Positions 17,785-26,253 of a stretch of 64,000 nt of DNA are shown here, piece after piece. The notes beneath the pieces are model-generated. The model made no database searches and had not been told where the DNA came from. It saw nothing but the letters and a program-made list of their open reading frames with translations. The position numbers and the translations under genes were made by a program. The stretch is from an uncultured Lachnospiraceae bacterium (GTDB lineage Bacteria > Bacillota > Clostridia > Lachnospirales > Lachnospiraceae): assembly GCA_910587305.1 (NCBI GenBank), contig CAJUKV010000017.1, positions 7,547 to 71,546 of the forward strand. The letters run 5' to 3'. Every line of letters begins with the position of its first letter. The first letter of the stretch is position 1.

Positions 17785-18701
17785 GAAAGTTCGGCTCCAT
17801 GAGCGTGGTCTCCCACCAAAGGGCTGTTTAAAATTCTAAATTTTCTTTCCTGCTGCCACAGCTTACAGAGAGCATCAAAATTTTTATCCGGTTCTAAGAG
17901 CCATTCTGCCAGCTGATCCAATTCCTGCAATTCACACTCCGTCAGAGATGCGAGCCTTCCGTCTAAGTAAGCCGGCAGAAAGCTGTAGGTCAGTTCATGA
18001 TTCATAAGCGCATGAAAATCATAAACCAGATAACGAACAAGTGCGGGAAGGCCGCAGGTTCCCAGACTGTCCGCAAATAAATACCGCTTTCCATCCGTTT
18101 TTCCCCTGCGCACATCCAGATAAGCCTTCGCGGTCCAGTCAAAGCGCTCATAGGGTATATCATATTGTGTAAGGGGCATACCCCCTTCCTCATAAAAGCC
18201 ATCCGCATCAAAAGTAACCCATCTGCTTTCCTCTTTGCTGTAATACTGGTTAATCCAGTGATCCATGCTGACGCCCTCCTTAAAGTAAGGCGCGAACCCG
18301 GCACGGCTCCTTGCAGGAATTCCCTTGGCTTTTAAGATTGCGCTCATAAGCACCGACACATAGCGGCAGGTCACCACCAGCTTATCCTCTACCTTCCTGT
18401 CCCTTACAAATCCTCTCCCATCCAAACGAAACAACTCCGCCGTAAGGGCCGGCGCCGTCAGGAAGACGTCGTCCTCACACCGCATACGATACCACGGATA
18501 GCGGTTCATATCGCCATACAAAAGATTCTCATTGGCATTTGTATTCCCCTCTTTTAAGGTTACCCTGTGTATCACCTGACTGCAAACCAGCCGGCCCATC
18601 ACGGGAACCTCATCCGGCAGAGAGCGGAAGTAATCGCCGTAAAGACCCGCATAAGTGTAAGTCCCCGTCCTTTTGTAATGCTCCAAAACATCATTTTTCA
18701 C
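17766..18701 (-). CDS. Transglutaminase-like domain protein
   Basis: 311 residues, no signal peptide. The Cys-His-Asp triad of the transglutaminase/protease-like fold is visible: Cys in VVTCRYVSVLM with KAKGIPARSRAGF, His in SMDHWINQYY, and Asp in WVTFDADGF. Bacterial members are often proteases or peptidoglycan-linked hydrolases, but the substrate here is unknown. The last five codons (LLFTA) and the stop lie within repeat R1, so the original C-terminus has probably been replaced. Confidence 0.85.
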   Translation of the reverse strand: MKNDVLEHYKRTGTYTYAGLYGDYFRSLPDEVPVMGRLVCSQVIHRVTLKEGNTNANENLLYGDMNRYPWYRMRCEDDVFLTAPALTAELFRLDGRGFVRDRKVEDKLVVTCRYVSVLMSAILKAKGIPARSRAGFAPYFKEGVSMDHWINQYYSKEESRWVTFDADGFYEEGGMPLTQYDIPYERFDWTAKAYLDVRRGKTDGKRYLFADSLGTCGLPALVRYLVYDFHALMNHELTYSFLPAYLDGRLASLTECELQELDQLAEWLLEPDKNFDALCKLWQQERKFRILNSPLVGDHAHGAELSLLFTA

Positions 18702-19006
18702 AAACCTGCACCTCCAAAACTTTTCCGGAACTTCTTTTTCCGGTCATGACCTTTAAACCTTTAACATTTTCAAAATATATTTTCTTCCCGGTACCAGTTT
18801 CAATATAACATCTTAAGACGCGATTTTCCCGATAATATATGCTCGTTTTTGTCCGGTTTAAAAATCCGTGCCATTTTAAGGTTATGCTTTATGGTTTTGC
18901 TTTATAGTTATTCTTTATGGCCATGCTTTTCATGGACTTTCCGATAAGTGCAAAGTTTGGGACCAAAGGTTCGCTTTGATTTTGCCGCTTCCATTTCCTG
19001 CCGTAT

Positions 19007-19237
19007 CTATTTCCTGCTTTCTTTGTTTTTTAAATGATCCCTTACCATTTTATCTATCGTATCGCGTGAAAGCGGATAGTGATATTCCTTTATGATTTTA
19101 TCCGTATCGTATCCCAAATCCACCAGATGCCTTATCGCGCCCCCGTAGGCAAAATCCTGTACAAAACTATGAAGCGCTTCATTAAAATATTGATTTTCCA
19201 AGTTTTTCCTCATTTCTGCGAGGTGAACGAAGTTCAC
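19007..19237 (-). CDS. Small protein of unknown function
   Basis: 76 residues from a GTG at 19237, or 68 from ATG 19213 (MRKNLENQYFNE). Charged, helical, with DTDKIIKEYHYPLSRDTIDK in the middle; no cysteine and no membrane segment. I do not recognise the family, but the internal regularity and biased codon use look like a real gene. AGGTGAACTTCGTTCACCT, a perfect hairpin, covers the GTG start and the only AAAGG site, which could hide the site or indicate that ATG 19213 is used. The 305 bp between this gene and the transglutaminase gene (18702-19006) hold nothing I can identify. Confidence 0.55.
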   Translation of the reverse strand: MNFVHLAEMRKNLENQYFNEALHSFVQDFAYGGAIRHLVDLGYDTDKIIKEYHYPLSRDTIDKMVRDHLKNKESRK

Positions 19238-19332
19238 CTTTGCTTTATTTGCGCCCCGTCGCAGCGCTTTAGCAAATCCATCTATACTCTTTTTCCTGAC
19301 GCTACTATGATGTTATTATGAAAACCCTGAAA

Positions 19333-19360
19333 TTGCAAGCTCCTGATATAATAATATAAT
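19333..19360 (+). promoter_or_regulatory. Candidate sigma-A promoter for the Rpn-type nuclease gene
   Basis: TTGCAA, 16 bases, TATAAT, about 70 bases before the likely start codon. Confidence 0.5.
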
Positions 19361-19430
19361 AGGTTCGGATGTGATTGAAAAAATCCGGATTATATGGTAG
19401 TATGGAGATGCGCAAACGAAGAAAAGGCAG

Positions 19431-20258
19431 GTGGGGATATTGACAGCGACCAAACAGCACCAGGAAGATTTACGGCGCCTGCGTGACTTACGGCCCATTG
19501 ATGATGATTTTATGCGCTGCCTGTTCAAAGATAACATTCCACTGGCAGAATTTGTGCTACGGATTATCATAGATAAGCAGGATTTGATTATCACTGACTG
19601 TGAAACACAGAAGGATATGAAAAGGCTGGCCGGGGCGCGCTCTATTTGCCTGGACGCATACGGAACAGATTCAGCCGGGAAAAGATACGACCTTGAAATC
19701 CAAAGGCAGGAAAAAGGAGCGGAACCGCACAGGGCAAGATACCATTCCAGCGTGATGGATGTAGAGAATCTCCATTCCGGTCAGGAATTTAAAGAACTTC
19801 CGGACACTTATACCATCTTCATTATTGAGAAAGATTTTTACGGAAAGGGTGAACCGGTTTACCCGATTGAGAGGATTAACCTTGTCACGGGTAAATCTTT
19901 TGAAGATGGAGAGCATATCTTGTATGTGAATGGAGAATATCGGGGAGAATCCAATCTTGGAAAGCTTATGCACGATTTTAACTGTACACAGGCATCCGAT
20001 ATGAATTTTAAACTGATGGCAGACCGGACACGGTATCTGAAAGAAAATCCGAAGGGAGTGAGTGAGATGTGCCGCATCATGGAGGATATGAGAAATGAAT
20101 CCCTAAAAGAGGGAATAAAAGAGGGAATAAGAGAAGGTATGAAAGAAGCCGCACTCCGTATGTTAGCTGCCGGAAAATATGCCTTAGAAGAAATCGCGAA
20201 TATTTCAGGACTTTCCCTCGAAGAAGTAAACCAGCTGAAAGCAGAGCGAAACGCATAA
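19431..20258 (+). CDS. Rpn-type PD-(D/E)XK nuclease family protein
   Basis: 275 residues from GTG 19431, or 272 from TTG 19440. The nuclease core resembles the Rpn/transposase-like PD-(D/E)XK family: DFMRCLFKDNIPLAEFVLR, LDAYGTDSAGKRYDLEIQRQ (Asp and ExQ of the active site) and RARYHSSVMD. FNCTQASDMNFKLMADRTRY is also typical. The tail NESLKEGIKEGIREGMKEAA is the usual EG-rich repeat before a short helix-turn-helix-like end. Family members have been linked to RecA-independent recombination and, more recently, to phage defence. It lies directly before the T-box leader. Confidence 0.85.
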   Translation: MGILTATKQHQEDLRRLRDLRPIDDDFMRCLFKDNIPLAEFVLRIIIDKQDLIITDCETQKDMKRLAGARSICLDAYGTDSAGKRYDLEIQRQEKGAEPHRARYHSSVMDVENLHSGQEFKELPDTYTIFIIEKDFYGKGEPVYPIERINLVTGKSFEDGEHILYVNGEYRGESNLGKLMHDFNCTQASDMNFKLMADRTRYLKENPKGVSEMCRIMEDMRNESLKEGIKEGIREGMKEAALRMLAAGKYALEEIANISGLSLEEVNQLKAERNA

Positions 20259-20294
20259 AGCGTTGTTATAGAGCCAGGAATCTTAAAAACAGAT

Positions 20295-20323
20295 TTGACA
20301 ATCCAAAGGCCAGGCGATATAAT
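20295..20323 (+). promoter_or_regulatory. Consensus sigma-A promoter of the T-box leader
   Basis: A perfect TTGACA, 17 bases, and a perfect TATAAT. This is the strongest promoter match found in the window, yet it serves a leader in front of a dead tyrS. Confidence 0.85.
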
Positions 20324-20329
20324 ATCACT

Positions 20330-20670
20330 AATTTCATACAAGTGATTGAAAAGCAATGATAAGAAGAAGTAGCATTTAAGCGGAACCAACCGACGCGTGC
20401 AAATATGACAGACGGCGCGCCGGACAGAAAGCAGCCGGTTGATGAAAGGAGCAGGGGAAACTTTATGTGAATACATCTTTGAGCTTCGCCCCAAACGAGC
20501 TTGACAGTTCTAGTAGGCTGCGACGGTTCCCGCACCCGTTAACGTGCTAGCGTATAACCCCTGTTTTGTGATTGGGCGTACGCGAAGAGGTAAACAGTGT
20601 GAGCTGTTTATAAACATTAGGTGGTAACACGGGATTTAACTCTCGTCCTTTTGATGGACGGGAGTTTTTT
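20330..20670 (+). promoter_or_regulatory. T-box leader, tyrosine type
   Basis: T-box leaders bind uncharged tRNA and switch a terminator to an antiterminator. Visible parts are the Stem I start (GATAAGAAGAAGTAGC), the GTGAATACATC segment that places a UAC (Tyr) specifier at 20472-20474, the T-box AGGTGGTAACACGGG at 20619-20633, and the terminator stem ACTCTCGTCC/GGACGGGAGT (20639-20665) followed by T7. The leader looks complete, and the Tyr specifier agrees with the tyrS remnant behind it. Confidence 0.9.
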
Positions 20671-20757
20671 TATGCATAGGCCCGTGCAAAGGAAATATGC
20701 CACTAAAGTGGCGCACGGGCCGCGCGGCGAGTGGGGGGAGAAGCTTCCCATCGGGCT
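20671..20757. repeat. Dispersed repeat R3, reverse copy
   Basis: GGCCCGTGC and GCACGGGCC form the main stem with inner GCCACT/AGTGGC, followed by a degenerate GGGGGGAGAAGCTTCCC hairpin. It matches 30383-30466 in reverse orientation. It begins inside the T-run of the T-box terminator and ends where tyrosyl-tRNA synthetase homology begins. Confidence 0.7.
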
Positions 20758-21249
20758 CCATGAATTTTTTTATCCTCTATTGCAGGCATATGATTCCGTC
20801 GCCATAGAAGCCGACCTTGAACTGGGTGGCACCGACCAGACCTTCAATATTCTTATGGGACGCTCCCTCCAAAAAGATTGGGGCATGGAGCCCCAGGCCG
20901 CATTATTTATGCCCCTCTTAGAGGGGCTTGACGGTGTGGAGAAAATGAGCAAAAGCCTTGGAAATTATATTGGCATCAAGGAAGACGCAAGGATTATGTT
21001 TAAAAAAGTTATGGAAATTCCCGACCACCTCATCATCCGGTATTTTGAGCTGACAACCGATACCCTTCCGGAGGATGTGGACGCCATAAAAGCGGCTTTG
21101 TGGCAAGTGGCAGCGAGTTTCGCCGCCTGCTGGGCCAGGGCGGTATCCGGCTCAACAATGAAAAAATAAATTCCCCTGATACCGTCCTTAACACTGGCGA
21201 TGTTCTGAAAATAGGAAAAAAGAAATTTGTAAGACTGAAAAAAAACTGA
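20755..21249 (+). pseudogene. tyrS: Decayed tyrosyl-tRNA synthetase
   Basis: Only pieces remain. From about 20755 the frame reads GLHEFFYPLLQAYDSVAIEA, then LELGGTDQTFNILMGR, then GVEKMSKSLGN, which is the centre of a class I TyrRS including the KMSKS loop. The N-terminal third with the HIGH-like motif is gone and repeat R3 occupies its place. After LPEDVDAIKAALWQ the frame shifts near 21105 and an S4 domain end appears (RRLLGQGGIRLNNEK, then GDVLKIGKKKFVRLKK), stopping at 21249. More than 100 residues between the two parts are missing. It cannot make a functional synthetase; an intact tyrS must lie elsewhere. Confidence 0.9.
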
Positions 21250-21265
21250 AAAATGCCGATTTGTA

Positions 21266-21294
21266 TTGCGTTTTGCGTGAGAAGAAAATATAAT
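21266..21294 (+). promoter_or_regulatory. Candidate promoter of apt
   Basis: TTGCGT, 17 bases, TATAAT, about 50 bases before the apt start codon. Confidence 0.55.
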
Positions 21295-21342
21295 AAATTT
21301 ATTGTAACTATTAAATTTTTATAAAGAATGGAGAAACAGCTA

Positions 21343-21867
21343 ATGAAAAGACTGGAGGACTACGTGCGGAGTATACCGGATTTTCCCGAAGAAGGTATTA
21401 TTTTCCGCGACGTAACTAGCGTACTGCAGGACCCGGACGGGCTGACGCTGGCCATTGATTCCCTGAAAGAAAAGCTGAAAGATATCGATTTTGATATCAT
21501 TGCAGGGACCGAGTCAAGAGGCTTTATCTTTGGCGTGCCGGTGGCATATGCGCTTCACAAGGCTTTTGTTCCCATCCGTAAAAAGGGCAAGCTTCCCCGG
21601 GAAACCATTTCCGAGAGCTATGATCTGGAATACGGCAGCGCAACCATTGAGATGCACCGGGATGCTATTAAGCCTGGGGATCGTGTTGTACTGATTGACG
21701 ATCTGATTGCAACGGGCGGCACCATCGAAGCCAGTATCCGCATGATTGAGGCCCTTGGAGGAAAGGTGGAAAAAATTGTCTTTCTGATGGAGCTGGCCGG
21801 GTTAAAAGGCCGGGAACGGCTAAAAGACTATGATGTGGACAGCGTCATTATTTACGAGGGCAAGTGA
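21343..21867 (+). CDS. apt: Adenine phosphoribosyltransferase
   Basis: Salvages adenine to AMP using PRPP. Start chosen at ATG 21343 (MKRLEDYVRSIPDFPEEG), about nine bases after GGAG, giving 174 residues, the family norm; ATG 21328 would add five residues but overlaps that site. GIIFRDVTSVLQD is the adenine-binding N-terminal phrase, GTESRGFIFG and IRKKGKLPRET form the hood and flexible loop, and VVLIDDLIATGGT is the PRPP-binding motif. A purine permease gene follows 172 bp downstream, so the pair probably works in purine uptake and salvage. Confidence 0.97.
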   Translation: MKRLEDYVRSIPDFPEEGIIFRDVTSVLQDPDGLTLAIDSLKEKLKDIDFDIIAGTESRGFIFGVPVAYALHKAFVPIRKKGKLPRETISESYDLEYGSATIEMHRDAIKPGDRVVLIDDLIATGGTIEASIRMIEALGGKVEKIVFLMELAGLKGRERLKDYDVDSVIIYEGK

Positions 21868-21921
21868 TACTCTACTTACATGCAAAAGATAATTTGTCCC
21901 ACAGTTTATTCTTTATTGAAT

Positions 21922-21983
21922 GGATGAGCCGTTACGCCATTTATCCTTTATATTGCAACGGATAAGCTGTTACGCATTTTATC
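21922..21983. repeat. Two 24-bp direct repeats before the purine permease
   Basis: GGATGAGCCGTTACGCCATT and GGATAAGCTGTTACGCATTT begin two 24-base units, 38 bp apart start to start, each ending TTATC. They lie 57-118 bp before the permease start and may be regulator sites. No purine riboswitch consensus is present. Confidence 0.4.
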
Positions 21984-22039
21984 TCTATGTTCATCAACAA
22001 ACCAGATAACATAACACATCACCGCAGGAGGAGATAGAA

Positions 22040-23398
22040 ATGTTAGAAAAATATTTTAAACTGAAAGAAAACAACACAACCGTCAGGACAGAAGTCATGG
22101 GCGGTCTCACCACCTTTATGACCATGGCATATATTTTAGCGGTCAATCCTTCTCTTTTGTCCGCCGCGGGCATGGATAAAACGGCAGTTTTGATGGCTAC
22201 GGCACTGGCATCCTTTGTAGGAACCCTCTTAATGGCGCTGCTTGCAAATTATCCCTTTGCACTGGCGCCCGGCATGGGACTTAACGCTTACTTTGCTTTC
22301 ACCGTATGCGGAGCGATGGGCTACTCCTGGCAGGTAGCGCTGGCCGCCGTATTTGCGGAAGGAATTATTTTTATCATTCTCTCCCTTACCAATGTGCGCG
22401 AGGCAATCTTTAATGCTATCCCGCTCACTTTGAAAAAGGGTGTAAGCGCAGGTATCGGGCTCTTTATTGCCTTTATCGGCCTTCAGGGAGCGCATCTTGT
22501 AGTTGCAAACTCCTCCACATTAGTAAGCTATGTGGACTTCGCCGGAGAATTTCACACCAAAGGCATCTGCGCGATTCTTGCACTGATCGGATTGTTTATC
22601 ACCGCTGTTCTCTACATAAAAAATGTAAAAGGCTCCATCTTAATCGGTATTCTCGCTACATGGGTGCTGGGTATGCTCTGCCAGGCAGTCGGTATTTATA
22701 CAATAGATGCTGAAAACGGCTTCTACTCCCTGTATCCCGCTTTGGGTATGACAGATCTGTCCGCACTTTCCCTGACCTTTGGGCAGGTAGTTAAGGCGGA
22801 TTTTTCAGGTGTAAATATTATCAATTTCATTGTTGTACTCTTTGCATTCCTTTTTGTAGATATGTTTGATACTCTGGGAACCTTAATCGGTGTTGCAACC
22901 AAAGCGAATATGCTGGACAAAAACGGTAAACTTCCTCGAATTAAACAGGCGCTGCTTGCGGACGCTATTGCAACCAGCGCAGGCGCGGTATTTGGTACCT
23001 CCACCACCACTACCTTCGTAGAAAGCTCCTCCGGCGTGGCTGCAGGCGCAAGAACAGGTCTTGCCTCCGTGGTAACCGGCCTGCTGTTTTTGGTATCCAT
23101 TTTCCTGTCTCCAATCTTCTGTGCAATTCCGGGATTTGCAACAGCTCCCGCGCTGATTTTTGTAGGCTTCTTAATGGTAACCGTTGTTGCGGATATTAAT
23201 TTTAACGATTTGACAGAGGCTGTTCCCACTTATCTGTGTATTTTGGCTATGCCTTTAATGTACAGCATATCGGAAGGAATTGCCATTGGCGTTATCTCTT
23301 ATGTGGTTATCAATATGATTTGCGGTAAGTCTAAGAAAATTACGCCTCTTATGTACGTGCTTGCAGTATTGTTTGTCTGCAAATATATATTCCTGTAG
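22040..23398 (+). CDS. NCS2 family purine permease (AzgA/PbuG-like)
   Basis: Imports hypoxanthine, guanine or adenine by cation symport. 452 residues with about 12-14 membrane helices, preceded by an AGGAGG site. Family features are EVMGGLTTFMTMAYILAVNP at the N-terminus, PGMGLNAYFAFTVCGAMG, VDMFDTLGTLIGVATKA and GTSTTTTFVESSSGVAAGAR. The last two hold residues conserved in the AzgA branch. Context with apt supports a purine substrate; which base is preferred cannot be told. Confidence 0.95.
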   Translation: MLEKYFKLKENNTTVRTEVMGGLTTFMTMAYILAVNPSLLSAAGMDKTAVLMATALASFVGTLLMALLANYPFALAPGMGLNAYFAFTVCGAMGYSWQVALAAVFAEGIIFIILSLTNVREAIFNAIPLTLKKGVSAGIGLFIAFIGLQGAHLVVANSSTLVSYVDFAGEFHTKGICAILALIGLFITAVLYIKNVKGSILIGILATWVLGMLCQAVGIYTIDAENGFYSLYPALGMTDLSALSLTFGQVVKADFSGVNIINFIVVLFAFLFVDMFDTLGTLIGVATKANMLDKNGKLPRIKQALLADAIATSAGAVFGTSTTTTFVESSSGVAAGARTGLASVVTGLLFLVSIFLSPIFCAIPGFATAPALIFVGFLMVTVVADINFNDLTEAVPTYLCILAMPLMYSISEGIAIGVISYVVINMICGKSKKITPLMYVLAVLFVCKYIFL

Positions 23399-23480
23399 AC
23401 TGTTCTAAAGGATATCAAAGACAGGCTCTATGCGAGTCGGCTATTAAATTTAATTAACAAATTAAAATATTGAATTAAAA

Positions 23481-23543
23481 GCGGGCGCTGTCTTGCCTAT
23501 TTCCGGTTTTTTTGGGAAATATTGCAGACAGCGCCTGCTTTTA
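23481..23543 (+). terminator. Terminator after the purine permease
   Basis: AAGCGGGCGCTGTC and GACAGCGCCTGCTT form a long stem with a T-rich loop and a TTTTA end. Confidence 0.8.
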
Positions 23544-23588
23544 CTGACATAAGGTCTGTTCTTGGAGCACACCTAACGCTTGTGACAA

Positions 23589-24365
23589 TTATTTTTTCAT
23601 CTCTTCAATCAGCCTGCCAACCGAAGTCCCTAACTCGTTTACTATTTTATAAGAATCTTCACAATACGTTTTTGCCTGCTTAACGGCAGTATCTATTAAA
23701 GGAAGAAATTTTTCAAATTTTAACTTACTCCCCTTTACATAACCATCCGCATTCTTTGAAACTAATATTTCTAAATATTTCTTATTTGTTGAAACATCTG
23801 AAAATAATTGGTGCCTTAAATTCTTCCTGTTTTCAAGAAGCATTTCCGGCGCATATTGTTTTATATTAGGGAAATGCATTAGCAGCCACAATTCAAAGTT
23901 AGGATTCGACATCACCACTTTAATTCCATGCTGAGCGCATAAACTGAAAATCTCCTTCAAAGCTTCTGTCAATTTTCTGTAATCTCTGTCGAAAATAACA
24001 CACACCTGATCTATCTTCTCATCAAAATCATCCCATTTGCAGTTCTCTTTCCATTTATCCTCCGGAATATGATTTCCCTCTAAATCAATACGTCCCATTT
24101 GAAATAGACATGCTTTTACCAATTGCATTGGATGACTTAGTGTTTCCTGACCTTCTTGTTTTTCTACTACTTCAATATATACGTCATTCTTTATGTTTAG
24201 TTCCACTTTATTGTTTCTGACGCCATAAAAATACGATTCCTCTGTAGCTCCTTCAGAAACACAATAAAAACGAATTCTGGGCTTTACCGTCCCTGCTTCA
24301 TCCGTATAATCGAATATTTTCGGAGTCCTTAAATTTAATTTTTCCAAGCCTATTCTTTCCCCCAC
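23589..24365 (-). CDS. RloB family protein (defence-associated partner of an AAA ATPase)
   Basis: 258 residues from the GTG at 24363-24365, which overlaps the upstream ATPase gene by 16 bases; a TTG seven codons later is an alternative start. RloB-type features are RFYCVSEGATEESYFYG near residue 32, the acidic VCVIFDRDYRKL near 121, and VVMSNPNFELWLLMHF near 151. This pattern of a conserved Glu followed by DxD resembles a Toprim-like fold. RloB is known from loci beside type I restriction systems and always with an ATPase. Overlap with the ATPase gene implies translational coupling and a common complex. A role in phage defence is inferred. Confidence 0.85.
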   Translation of the reverse strand: MGERIGLEKLNLRTPKIFDYTDEAGTVKPRIRFYCVSEGATEESYFYGVRNNKVELNIKNDVYIEVVEKQEGQETLSHPMQLVKACLFQMGRIDLEGNHIPEDKWKENCKWDDFDEKIDQVCVIFDRDYRKLTEALKEIFSLCAQHGIKVVMSNPNFELWLLMHFPNIKQYAPEMLLENRKNLRHQLFSDVSTNKKYLEILVSKNADGYVKGSKLKFEKFLPLIDTAVKQAKTYCEDSYKIVNELGTSVGRLIEEMKK

Positions 24366-25717
24366 ACATATTCAAAATCTTTAAATACCGGGACTGCACC
24401 GTATCTTCCGGCAAGATAATCCTTTGACACTACTTTATCGTATCTGATTTTAAATTTTTCTAATGTGTACAACTTTGTATTATTATCTTGTTCCTTTTCC
24501 GCAAACCATATTTCATCTCTTCTCAGAATATTTAGATCCATTAAATTTGATTCATGGGTAGTAATGATCATCTGCGTATTTTTTTTCGCTGAAAACTTCA
24601 AAAAAGTCTCCACAAACTTAATTGTCATTTGTGGGTGAAGGCTGCGATCTAATTCATCTACAACAAACACTTTATCCTCATCATCACTTAAAATCACGTC
24701 TAATAATTCTATCACTCTCTGTGTTCCGTCAGATTCTTCCCCATATTCATATTTACTCTCGTCTGCTCCATGTTGGAACATTAACTTTGCAATTCTTTCA
24801 GCCCCTTCCTCACCATAGTCCAGCTCAAATAATGTATTCCCCAAATTAAGAATACCTTTTGACGGGGTACGAGCATGGCAATTGGGTTTACGAAGAAATT
24901 TTTCTGCCAATGATTCGTCCTGAAAATATTCTCTAAATGCTGTCTCATTTATTGCCCGCATACTGTAATCTGTTATACCAGTATCCAAATACTCTAAAAT
25001 ATTCACTAATTTTTTGTTATCGCTATTGAATAGAAAATAGCTTGCACCTATTTTAGTTTCCGGATAAATCACAATTAACTTATATTGGAACCAATCAAAT
25101 ACTTTTCTAAAGACCTCAAAATCCTCCTCTTCCATTTTTCTTCTTTTTATTTCATGTAAAAGTAAAGTAGTGTTGATACGATTAGCATCTTTTATAAAAA
25201 AGTGAAACTGTTCTCTGTTTTCCCCGGTATGAAACAAATTCTCATTAAAATAGTATTGGTTATTTTCTACTGTTCTTTCAAAAATGACGTCTTCTTCCGT
25301 AGATTTTAACTCATACAGCCATTCCGAAAGAACAGCGCCTTCCTTTAAATTCACAGTAAAACCATATGCAAAGCATCTTTCGGCAATTGTAAATTCATAT
25401 TCAAATAAAGTAGGCTTATCGGCATTGGCGTTATTGCTCCGACAGAATTTATCACTAAAATCTATACCTTCCATCGTATTTAAAACAATCTTCTTTCCTG
25501 CTTCTATTGCCCGGATTAAATTTGTTTTACCAGATGCATTTGCACCATATATTGATGAGAATTTTAGCACCTTCCGCTCTTTATAGCGAATAACTCTTTC
25601 TTTATGTTGTTCCGTACGCCCTGCATAAAGATGATATTCCGTAGAAAGAACATCTCCCTTTTCATTTGCTTTATATCCAAATGACATAAAATTAGATATT
25701 GTAAATCTCATTAGCAT
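24350..25717 (-). CDS. AAA family ATPase (RloA-like, ABC/SMC-type)
   Basis: 455 residues, site GGGAG before ATG 25717. N-terminal ISNFMSFGYKANEKGDVLST and Walker A YGANASGKTNLIRAIE at about residue 60; the signature region lies in EYGEESDGTQRVIELLD and Walker B in KVFVVDELDRSLHPQ near 345. TQMIITTHESNLMDLN supplies the switch His. This is the ATPase type found in RloA and in the AriA subunit of PARIS, where it senses phage proteins and controls a Toprim partner. The downstream overlapping RloB gene fits that two-gene logic. Function in defence is inferred from family and arrangement. Confidence 0.88.
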   Translation of the reverse strand: MLMRFTISNFMSFGYKANEKGDVLSTEYHLYAGRTEQHKERVIRYKERKVLKFSSIYGANASGKTNLIRAIEAGKKIVLNTMEGIDFSDKFCRSNNANADKPTLFEYEFTIAERCFAYGFTVNLKEGAVLSEWLYELKSTEEDVIFERTVENNQYYFNENLFHTGENREQFHFFIKDANRINTTLLLHEIKRRKMEEEDFEVFRKVFDWFQYKLIVIYPETKIGASYFLFNSDNKKLVNILEYLDTGITDYSMRAINETAFREYFQDESLAEKFLRKPNCHARTPSKGILNLGNTLFELDYGEEGAERIAKLMFQHGADESKYEYGEESDGTQRVIELLDVILSDDEDKVFVVDELDRSLHPQMTIKFVETFLKFSAKKNTQMIITTHESNLMDLNILRRDEIWFAEKEQDNNTKLYTLEKFKIRYDKVVSKDYLAGRYGAVPVFKDFEYVWGKE

Positions 25718-25739
25718 AGTCGTTCTCCCATCTTACCTG

Positions 25740-25840
25740 GGAACTGTAAATAAATAACTTTTGCAAGTTGCGCAGGATTTTTTCATGGCGCTATCAGAGA
25801 AAAAGACAAGCAAATAGCAAAGTTATTTATTTACGGTTCC
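25740..25840. repeat. 101-bp element with 24-bp inverted ends
   Basis: GGAACTGTAAATAAATAACT and its extension (25740-25763) pair with GCAAAGTTATTTATTTACGG and its extension (25817-25840), with one mismatch. It lies 23 bp upstream of the ATPase gene. The rest of the gap (25841-26253) is AT-rich and shows no gene or clear site. Confidence 0.7.
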
Positions 25841-26253
25841 TTACATAATTGATAAACAGGCGCCAATTTATCCGCAAAAAAATAAAATACCTACGATTTT
25901 TTCTCTGTTTTGCATTATTTTATGGCAGTATAGTTCTAATTATACTATTAATTTAAAAAACAGCAAGAGATTTTTTCACTATTTATGTCCCAACAGGAAT
26001 ATAATTTACCCTCATTCCACACTTTCAATATCTCTTAATCCATTTTCTCATAGAAATTCTCTTTGCACTTACAGCAAAATTCGTAAGAACATATATATTC
26101 CGCCAAGAATGAATCCACCCCTACGTCAAAGACGAACGCTTCTATTCACGTTTTTTTGTAAAAATGGAAATATAGTTTTCATGGATAATATTTTATCCCA
26201 TAAAAAATATTGCTTTTTACTGTTGAGCAAACTATACTGATAATATCACAAAT

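Noticed and set aside
20621..20754. Start of the tyrS remnant inside the T-box
   Set aside because: This frame reads through the T-box, terminator and R3; it is open only by chance.
21868..22039. Purine riboswitch before the permease
   Set aside because: No three-way junction or conserved loop sequences could be found.
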